Shown in pieces: positions 6,945 through 12,472 of a stretch of DNA of 12,472 nucleotides. A program made the position numbers and the translations under genes. Origin of the DNA: Planctomycetota bacterium (lineage in GTDB: Bacteria > Planctomycetota > Planctomycetia > Isosphaerales > Isosphaeraceae); NCBI GenBank assembly GCA_021777685.1, contig JAJYDH010000151.1, positions 1 to 12,472 of the forward strand, written 5' to 3'. The notes below the pieces were generated by a model. The model had not been told where the DNA came from. It searched no databases and saw only the letters and a list, made by a program, of their open reading frames with translations. Every line of letters starts with the position of its first letter. Positions within the stretch are counted from its first letter, which is position 1.

Positions 6945-9900
6945 TCACCGGCCGATCAGGACGAACGGCGCCCAGTGGAGCGGCGGCTCGCCCGCCTCGA
7001 TCATCCGGAGCTTGGCCGCGCGGAGTGCCTCGGCCGCCGGCTTGCCGGCCTTCAGGCCGCCGTAGAGGTCGACCATCAGGTCGGCCGAGGCAGCGTCGTC
7101 GACCCTCCACAGGCTGCACACGACGCCCCGGGTGCCGGCGTTGAGGAAGGCCCGGGCCAGGCCGGTCACGCCTTCCAGCCGATAATCTCGTCCCTGACCG
7201 CTCCCGCAGGCCGAGAGGACGACGAGGTCGGCGTTGAGCCTCAGGCCGGTGACCTCGTCGAGCCGGAGATATCCGTCTTCTCCCGGGGGAATCCCCACCA
7301 ACGAGAGCACCAGGGCGGGTTGCGTGCCGTCGGCCTCGCCGAGGATGCCGTGGGTGGCGAGATGAACGTAGCGGTAGGCCCCCAACTTCCCCTCCGACGA
7401 CAGTCGCCTGATCGCCCCCTCCGTCGCCGAGGCGCCGAGTAGCCGGTCCTCCGGCCTGGCGTCCATGACGCCGGCGATCCGCTCCACCTCGATGCCGGAC
7501 CCGGCCAGACGATCGAAGCGGACCCTCGGGGCGGACGGGACCGGGACGACTTCGGCCGGCCGCTCCCCGGCGAGTCGTCCATCCGATCGGTCGTAGACCG
7601 GGTCGCCGAGCGCCCAGAGCCCCTTCACCGGCGCGGGGCGCGATCGATCCCACCGGCCGATCACGCCGAGGGCCGTCAGCGACGGGGCGTAGCGGACCCG
7701 GTGCCCCTCGACGAGGTGGCGGCCAATCCCGTCGTCGGAGGGCTCGACCAGCATCTCGAACGGCAGCTTCCCGAGGACCCCGCCGGGTACGATCACCAGC
7801 GACTTGCCCCGGATCGCCGCGGAGGCCGGGCCGACCAGGAGGCGGAATGCCTCGGCGGCCCTCTCGCGGGCGGCATCGGGGTCCTTCAACGCCTTCTCGA
7901 CGAGGAGGGCCGCGACCATCCGGGACAGGGCGGCCCTCGATGGGATCTCGTGGAAGGCGACCCCGGACGAGCCCTGCCCGGGCTTCTTCTCGACCACGAC
8001 GAGGTAAGATCGCTCGTCGCCCAGGATGTAGTGAAGGGCGACCTCGTCTTCGGCCAGGACGGCGCGGGCCTCGTCGAGGGTGCAGGGCCTGGGGTATTTC
8101 AGGCTCGCGTAGGCGGGGAAGTCGCGCTCGGCCTGCTCGATCGCCCCACGTTGCCGCTCGCGGAGACGGCCCTGTTCTTCCAGGAGGCTCGCGACCCGCT
8201 TCGAGTCGCGACGGGCGATCGGCCGGGATTGCTCCTGGCCGATCTGCCGGTCGAGCCGGGTCAGGGCGTCGGCCAGCGCGGCCTCTTCGGCGAGGAATTC
8301 GGGCGAGACGCCCCCCAGGCTCGCGGCGCGGGACCGGGCCAGCGACTCCAGGAAGACGCGGGCGGCGCCCCGCTCGGCGGCCTCGAACGCCTCGACGCGG
8401 GCCGCGTCGCCGCCCCCTTGGCCTGCCAGCTCCGAGCAGAGCCCGACGATCGACGGGAACAACTCGGCCCGACGCTCGCCGATCAGGAGCTTGCTCGGGC
8501 CGCCGACGACCAGGCGTTCGCGGAGCCGGTCGGAGATGTCGGCGGCCAGCCTCAGGGCCCGCAGCGACTCGCGGATCTTCCCGGCGTCCGGCGGCCCCTC
8601 GCGGACGGGTTGCATCTCGCAGCCGTACGCCATCAGCACGGCGATGGTGACGTCGAGCGGCAGGAGCGCCTCGGCCGAGTCGGGGAGTCCCGGGGTCGCC
8701 CGCCCGGCCGGGTCGACCCGGAGCGCGTCGACTGCCCGGTCGAACGCCTCGCGAGCCAGGCCAAGCTGGGCCGATCGGGCGTAGGAGGTCCCGAGCATCT
8801 TGAGGTCGTTCGCCAGGTCGGGCCCGCGATCACGACCGGCGGCGATGAGGGTCTCGATGCCCTCGCGGTACGCCTCGGCCGCCTCGGCGTACCGGCCCCG
8901 GTCGAAGGCGAGCCGGGCCAGGGCGGACCTCGCCAGCAAGGTCTCGGCACCGGCCTCGCCCAGGGTCCGCCGGTCGATTTCCAGGGCCTTCCGGTACGCC
9001 TGCTCGGCCTCCGCGGGTTGACCCTGGAGGTGCCGGACCCGGCCGACCCGGATCAGCGTCCGGGCCAGGTCGACCTCGGCTCCCGGCAACGCCCGCTGGA
9101 TCGCCTGCGCCTCGTCCAGGCGGTTCAGGGCGCCGACGTAATCGCGGTTCCCCATCAGGGCCGAGCCGAGCTGGACCAGGACCCGGGAGACCTCGACGTC
9201 GCCGTCGCCCCGGATCTTGCGGACCAGTCGGAGTGATCGCTCCAGCGCCTCGACCGCCCGGGCGGGCTGGCCGAGGTCGAGGTGGGCCGTCGAGATCATC
9301 CCGAGCACGCCGACCACCGCGTTGTCGACGCCCGGGATCTTCTCGACGATCGCCAGGGCCTCGCGGAAGCTCTCCATCGCCAGGTCCAGCTCGCCGATCC
9401 GCTGGTAGGACTGGCCGATCTGGGTGTGGGTCAACGCCAGGGCGATGTGGCCATCCCCGTAAAGGGCCCGCTCGATCGCCAGGGCCTGGCGGAGCCCTTC
9501 GATAGCCTGTCGATGCTCGCCGAGTGCGTCGCGGATTCTCGAGAGGTCCTTGATCGCCCCCGCGGCCGAGGCAGTCCTCTCCCCCTCTGTCTCCCGGATG
9601 ATCCCCAGCGCGGCGGCCAGGTCCTCGGCCGCCTTCTTCCGATCGCCCGCCCGGTCGCGGGCATTTCCGAGCTTCCGGAGGGTCGAGGCGACCGCCAAGG
9701 ACCGGGGCCCGTCGAGGGCCCGTCGGATCTCCAGGACTTCGAGGTACAGCTCGACTGCCCGGGGAAACGACTGCCGGGCCTCCTCCACGTCGGCAAGCGC
9801 CTCCAGCGCCGCGGCGTGCCCGGGCGACCGTCGCCCGTGGACCTCGACGGCCAGCGGCAGGACACGTTGGTTGACCTCCGCGGCCCGGTCGAAATCGCGG

Positions 9901-10655
9901 AAGATGAAGTGGAGCAGGCTGAGCTTGGAGAGGGCGTCGACCGCGTTCGGGCCCCCGGGACCTTCCTTCGCCTCGTAGATCGCCAGCGACTGTCGGATCG
10001 ATGCCAGGGCCTGTTCCTTCTCGCCGAGGTTGGCGTGGACGAAGGCGATCGACTGGAGGCGAGAGGCGACCAGGACCGAATTCTCGCCGGAGGAGGCCCG
10101 GATGACCTCCAGGGCCTTCTGCTCATAGCCGAGGGACGAGCGGGAGTCCCCCTGCTGCGAATAGACCAACGCGATCGCGGCGAAGCAGTTCCCCCGATCC
10201 GTGGCCGAGCCGGCGGCCGCGAACCGATCGGCGGCCGTCTCGAACGAGGCGATCGCCTCGGGGGACTCGTGCCGCTTGCGGTGGAGGTCTCCTTCCCAGA
10301 ACGCGGCCCATCCCAGGGTCAAGGCGTCGCCCGAATCGTCGGCGACGGCCCTCAGGAGCGCGACCAGCCCGGGCTCCGTACCCCCGGCCTTCAGGCAGCG
10401 CCCGATCAATGCCACCCGCTGGTCGAGCGTGAGCCCCGGGCGGCTGGCCGAGACCGTGGCCCCGAGCCTCCGCGCATCGACGAGTTCCAGCCTTGCCGGG
10501 TTACCATCGCGTCTCAGGCCGCCCGACGCGATGCAGCGACCGATCAGCCCGTCCAGTGCCCGTTCGTTCGTCGCCTGGAGGGGCGTCGCCCCGGCTCCCG
10601 GGGAGAGGCTCGCGATCACCAGCAACGCCGCCAGGGCAGCCGCTTTCGGTCTCAT
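6945..10655 (-). CDS. Secreted TPR-CHAT protein, intact caspase-like protease
   Basis: 1236 aa. A clear signal peptide (MRPKAAALAALLVIASLS, cleavage near GAGA-TP, residue 23-24) directs it out of the cytoplasm. About twelve TPRs of 42 residues span roughly 155-645. A helical linker at about 690-855 contains ARVFLESLARS and QEQSRPIARR. The CHAT domain runs from about 866 to the end: EVALHYILGDERSYLVV, KSLVIVPGGVLGKLPFEML, RVRYAPSLTALGVIGRW, LWALGDPVY, then the catalytic His segment YVHLATHG (His1102), GYLRLDEV, and the Cys segment DLVVLSACGSG (Cys1150), ending WAPFVLIGR. His and Cys form the dyad expected of clan CD (caspase/separase-like) peptidases, so proteolysis is predicted. The start at 10655 has AAGGAG 9 nt upstream (10665-10670). 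It follows the FecR-like gene B by 46 bp and precedes gene A by 51 bp, suggesting an operon. The TPRs probably sense or bind a partner. The substrate is unknown; the adjacent FecR-like proteins are candidates. Confidence 0.93.
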   Translation of the reverse strand: MRPKAAALAALLVIASLSPGAGATPLQATNERALDGLIGRCIASGGLRRDGNPARLELVDARRLGATVSASRPGLTLDQRVALIGRCLKAGGTEPGLVALLRAVADDSGDALTLGWAAFWEGDLHRKRHESPEAIASFETAADRFAAAGSATDRGNCFAAIALVYSQQGDSRSSLGYEQKALEVIRASSGENSVLVASRLQSIAFVHANLGEKEQALASIRQSLAIYEAKEGPGGPNAVDALSKLSLLHFIFRDFDRAAEVNQRVLPLAVEVHGRRSPGHAAALEALADVEEARQSFPRAVELYLEVLEIRRALDGPRSLAVASTLRKLGNARDRAGDRKKAAEDLAAALGIIRETEGERTASAAGAIKDLSRIRDALGEHRQAIEGLRQALAIERALYGDGHIALALTHTQIGQSYQRIGELDLAMESFREALAIVEKIPGVDNAVVGVLGMISTAHLDLGQPARAVEALERSLRLVRKIRGDGDVEVSRVLVQLGSALMGNRDYVGALNRLDEAQAIQRALPGAEVDLARTLIRVGRVRHLQGQPAEAEQAYRKALEIDRRTLGEAGAETLLARSALARLAFDRGRYAEAAEAYREGIETLIAAGRDRGPDLANDLKMLGTSYARSAQLGLAREAFDRAVDALRVDPAGRATPGLPDSAEALLPLDVTIAVLMAYGCEMQPVREGPPDAGKIRESLRALRLAADISDRLRERLVVGGPSKLLIGERRAELFPSIVGLCSELAGQGGGDAARVEAFEAAERGAARVFLESLARSRAASLGGVSPEFLAEEAALADALTRLDRQIGQEQSRPIARRDSKRVASLLEEQGRLRERQRGAIEQAERDFPAYASLKYPRPCTLDEARAVLAEDEVALHYILGDERSYLVVVEKKPGQGSSGVAFHEIPSRAALSRMVAALLVEKALKDPDAARERAAEAFRLLVGPASAAIRGKSLVIVPGGVLGKLPFEMLVEPSDDGIGRHLVEGHRVRYAPSLTALGVIGRWDRSRPAPVKGLWALGDPVYDRSDGRLAGERPAEVVPVPSAPRVRFDRLAGSGIEVERIAGVMDARPEDRLLGASATEGAIRRLSSEGKLGAYRYVHLATHGILGEADGTQPALVLSLVGIPPGEDGYLRLDEVTGLRLNADLVVLSACGSGQGRDYRLEGVTGLARAFLNAGTRGVVCSLWRVDDAASADLMVDLYGGLKAGKPAAEALRAAKLRMIEAGEPPLHWAPFVLIGR
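8721..10193 (-). repeat. TPR-coding tandem array of the intact CHAT protein
   Basis: Helix-A cores recur about every 41-42 residues at roughly 200 (LQSIAFVHANLG), 242 (LSKLSLLHF), 284 (LEALADVEEA), 326 (LRKLGNARDRAG), 368 (IKDLSRIRDALG), 410, 451, 492, 533, 576 and 617. The period is the same 126 bp as in the truncated paralogue, but the cores have drifted further from LNNLG, so the two arrays are long separated. Confidence 0.75.
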
Positions 10656-10701
10656 TGGGTCGCTCTCCTTCGTGACGGAGGTCTTCGATGCTCGCCGGTC
10701 T

Positions 10702-11586
10702 CTACGGGGTCTCGGCCTTCCCGGTGACCCGGAGCAGGTCGGCGAGGGCCTTGCGGTAGGCGGGCTCGTCGGGCCAGCGCCGGTTGAGATCCTCGGCCGT
10801 GTCGATCGCCTCCCGGTAGGCGTGCAGGTGCTGGTAGTAGTAGACGGCCAGGAACCGGTCGGCCCGATCCTCCGAGGCCCGGAGCGCGGCGGCCTCGGCC
10901 AGGCTCGACACCTCGGCGGCCGAGGCGACCGAGAACTTGCCGGTGGCGACCGTCCGGAGGCCGTCGTCGATGACGGTCCAGAAGTAATCCCCTCCCCGGC
11001 TCAACGGCTTCCTGTCCTCGGGGTAGTCGAGGCCCGTCGTGGTCGACTCGGCGGTCCAGAGTGCCGCCTCGGCGCCATCGACCCGGAGTTCGAGGCGGTA
11101 GCGGCTCGCCCCCGGCGATGGCGGCCAGGCGAACCCCGGGCGGTCGCCCGGGACGGTGGAATCGGGGATGGGGCTGACGCCCCCCTGGCGCGGCCCGGAG
11201 CGGAACCCGACTCCCGCCTTGCGGCCATCGCCGGGGGCGGGGCGCAGGTTCTTCATCGCCGCGGCCACGGCCCTGGGCTGCTCCTTCCTGGTAGCGACGG
11301 AATCGGGCGGCGAGCATCCCTTCAGGCCGACCGTCGCCTCGGCGCCCGGCTTGATCGTCTCCCGGGCGCCCGCGCCGAGGATCACCAGCGTCGCCGAGCC
11401 GCCGGCCGGGACGGCCAGGCGCTCCCCGGGAAAGAGCAGGTCGCCCGGTTCGGCGGTTTTGGATTGCCCTTCGGCCGTCCGGATCTCCGCCTTGCCCCTC
11501 AGGTCCAGCAGCATCGCCGCGGGCCTGGGCTTCGGCTTCTCATCGGGCGGCCCGAGCAGGACGGTCAGCAGCAGGAGGCTCAGCAT
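10702..11586 (-). CDS. FecR-like/Fn3-like partner of TPR-CHAT protein (copy B)
   Basis: 294 aa, collinear with copy A. It has a short hydrophobic N-terminus (LSLLLLTVLLG) that may be a signal or anchor, then KPKPRPAAM and a FecR-like domain at about 25-90 (LDLRGKAEIR, GDLLFPGERLAVPAGGSATL, GAEATVG). The cysteine-containing basic linker follows (KGCSPP, C91; RKEQPRAVA; MKNLRPAPGDGR), then an Fn3-like part at about 137-222 (PGFAWPPSPGASRYRLEL, GGDYFWTVID). The C-terminus is helical and TPR-like (about 242-288, DRFLAVYYYQHLHAYREAI). Residues 81-131 match copy A at 44 of 51 positions, whereas the Fn3-like and C-terminal parts are much more diverged. It is 65 bp after the orphan CHAT catalytic half and 46 bp before the intact TPR-CHAT gene. 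Biochemical function is unknown; a protein partner of the CHAT protease is inferred from the repeated pairing. Confidence 0.85.
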   Translation of the reverse strand: MLSLLLLTVLLGPPDEKPKPRPAAMLLDLRGKAEIRTAEGQSKTAEPGDLLFPGERLAVPAGGSATLVILGAGARETIKPGAEATVGLKGCSPPDSVATRKEQPRAVAAAMKNLRPAPGDGRKAGVGFRSGPRQGGVSPIPDSTVPGDRPGFAWPPSPGASRYRLELRVDGAEAALWTAESTTTGLDYPEDRKPLSRGGDYFWTVIDDGLRTVATGKFSVASAAEVSSLAEAAALRASEDRADRFLAVYYYQHLHAYREAIDTAEDLNRRWPDEPAYRKALADLLRVTGKAETP

Positions 11587-11591
11587 GGGGG

Positions 11592-11601
11592 CTCGATCCT
11601 C
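11592..11601 (-). promoter_or_regulatory. Ribosome binding leader of FecR-like gene B
   Basis: On the - strand this reads gaggatcgag, 5 nt before the ATG at 11586. Word and spacing are the same as before copy A, which fixes the start and indicates a duplicated leader. Confidence 0.6.
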
Positions 11602-11651
11602 GGGTCATGCGAGGGGATGAATCGGCATTCGGCCGGCTCAGCTTCGACAGG

Positions 11652-12299
11652 TCAACGGCCGAGCAGGATCAACGGGGCCCAGAAATAGGGCGGCTGGTCG
11701 TCGGCGATGGCTTCGAGTTGAGTGGCGCGGAGGGCCTCGCCGGCGGGCCGGCCGGCCTTGAGCCTCGTGTAGAACGAGGCCATCAGGTCGGCCGTGGCGG
11801 AGTCGTCGACCTTCCAGAGCGAGCCGACCACGCCCCGGCAGCCGGCGTAGAGGAAGGCCCGGCCCAGCGAGCTGACCCCCTCGACCCGCCCCCGCTTGCC
11901 CCTCGCCGTCTGGCAGGCCGAGAGGACCACGAGGTCGGCGTCGAGCCTGAGGTTGGCGACCTCATCGAGCCGGAGGTAGCCGTCCTCCCCCTCCTGGTCG
12001 CCCCCCTGGGCCAGGACCAGGCCCGGAGGCAGGCCGTCGGTCGAGCCGAGCACGCCGTGGCAGGCGAAGTGGATCAGCCGATAATGGGCCAGTTCGCCGG
12101 ATGCGGAAAGCCGCTTGACGGCCGCCTCGGTCGCCTCCGGGCCGAGCAGGCGGTCGGAAGCCCCGGCCCGGAAGACCCCGGCGATCCGCTCGACCTCGGC
12201 CCCGCTCGCCGCCAGCCGGGTCAGCGACTCGCCCCGCGTGGCCCGGGACGCCCGGGTCAGCGTGATCGACGCGGCTTCATCCGCTTTCTTGCCCTTCAC
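11652..12299 (-). CDS. Orphan CHAT catalytic half (5'-truncated TPR-CHAT gene)
   Basis: 215 aa from a GTG start. Residues from about 26 (LTRLAASGAEVERIAG) to the end align with the last 190 residues of the intact TPR-CHAT protein. They keep the His segment IHFACHG (His81), GYLRLDEV (107-114), the Cys segment DLVVLSACQT (Cys129), SLWKVDD and the terminal WAPLILLGR. TPRs, linker, the N-terminal CHAT half and the signal peptide are missing. No Shine-Dalgarno sequence precedes the GTG; the only other in-frame upstream codons (to TAG at about 12347-12349) offer no ATG, so the start is uncertain. Residues 1-25 look like the variable linker that precedes this point in the paralogues. It is either a remnant of a third TPR-CHAT gene or a stand-alone protease half. 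The catalytic motifs are undamaged and the frame is open, which is against old decay. It is followed by FecR-like gene B after 65 bp. Confidence 0.75.
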   Translation of the reverse strand: MKGKKADEAASITLTRASRATRGESLTRLAASGAEVERIAGVFRAGASDRLLGPEATEAAVKRLSASGELAHYRLIHFACHGVLGSTDGLPPGLVLAQGGDQEGEDGYLRLDEVANLRLDADLVVLSACQTARGKRGRVEGVSSLGRAFLYAGCRGVVGSLWKVDDSATADLMASFYTRLKAGRPAGEALRATQLEAIADDQPPYFWAPLILLGR

Positions 12300-12356
12300 A
12301 AGCCGACTGTACTTTCTGAAACTTAATAAATTCGGACTGATTGCGATCTAGCTTGT
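12300..12356. other. AT-rich island before the orphan CHAT half
   Basis: 22 of 57 bases are G or C here (only 4 of 20 in 12311-12330), against a strongly GC-rich surrounding. It lies between the stop of the small helical reading frame and the GTG of the orphan CHAT half. It could hold a leftward promoter, since on the - strand it contains tttattaag, but I see no convincing -35 partner. It could equally be foreign or scar DNA. Confidence 0.4.
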
Positions 12357-12366
12357 TACTCGCCCC

Positions 12367-12471
12367 TCACTCCATCAACTGCCGACTCGCCTCGATCAGT
12401 TCATCGCATCTCGCGGCGACCTCGGCATGTCTTGCCGCCACCCCTCTCAAGACCTGCTCCATCTCGGATCG
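12367..12471 (-). CDS. C-terminal end of an unknown helical protein (start outside window)
   Basis: An open frame enters from the right edge and ends at TGA 12367-12369. The 34 visible residues (ending CDELIEASRQLME) are rich in Ala, Glu and Arg with heptad-like hydrophobics and should form one amphipathic helix, perhaps a coiled coil. Codon use is less GC-biased than in the CHAT genes (aga, gca, cat, gat, gaa). No family can be named. It lies 67 bp upstream of the orphan CHAT half on the same strand and might share its transcript. The piece is short, so it could also be a chance open frame. Confidence 0.4.
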   Translation of the reverse strand, partial: RSEMEQVLRGVAARHAEVAARCDELIEASRQLME

Positions 12472-12472
12472 A

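Noticed and set aside
5805..7442. Long + strand open frame of 545 codons
   Set aside because: It spans three - strand genes and their spacers, and has no recognisable motif; a shadow in high-GC DNA. The same holds for 7701-9236, 9282-10727 and 10201-11688.
2618..12299. CRISPR-linked (Craspase-like) or gasdermin-type CHAT defence
   Set aside because: No CRISPR array, Cas gene or gasdermin-like gene is visible, and the TPR-CHAT proteins have signal peptides, unlike those cytoplasmic systems.
2822..12300. Transposon or insertion sequence carrying the array
   Set aside because: No transposase or integrase gene and no convincing matching terminal repeats at the two junctions.

Overview
The window looks like a chromosomal piece of a high-GC planctomycete, most likely of the Isosphaeraceae type. 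This is judged from the very GC-rich composition, the DUF1592/DUF1552 gene pair that is expanded in Planctomycetes, and secreted TPR-CHAT proteins. It is an inference from gene content, not from a marker gene. No RNA gene, CRISPR array or insertion sequence was seen.

Left part (about 1-2694, + strand): the 3' part of a planctomycete 'PSD' protein (DUF1595-DUF1592-DUF1588-DUF1585) is followed after 41 bp by a Tat-exported DUF1552 protein. The two form an ordinary two-gene operon of the kind thought to act in the cell envelope.

Right part (12471-2618, - strand, read right to left): a leftward series of tandem paralogues. In order of transcription these are: the last codons of an unknown helical protein; a 215-aa orphan CHAT catalytic half (His and Cys present, no TPRs); a FecR-like/Fn3-like partner (294 aa); a complete secreted TPR-CHAT protein (1236 aa, His1102 and Cys1150); a second FecR-like/Fn3-like partner (293 aa); and a secreted TPR-CHAT protein (1101 aa) whose CHAT domain stops just before the catalytic half. 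Gaps between these genes are 46-88 bp, so one leftward operon is likely. The module 'TPR-CHAT protease + FecR/Fn3 partner' is therefore present about two and a half times.

The most interesting points are as follows. (1) The two outer CHAT genes are cut at nearly the same place in the domain, one keeping the N-terminal side and the other the catalytic side. (2) The two partner proteins are nearly identical over a Lys/Arg-rich linker of about 50 residues while the rest has diverged, which makes that linker a candidate protease-interaction or cleavage segment. (3) A short AT-rich island sits at the broken 5' end of the orphan catalytic half. The CHAT proteins and probably their partners carry export signals, so this looks like an envelope or periplasmic protease module rather than a cytoplasmic CRISPR-type CHAT system.
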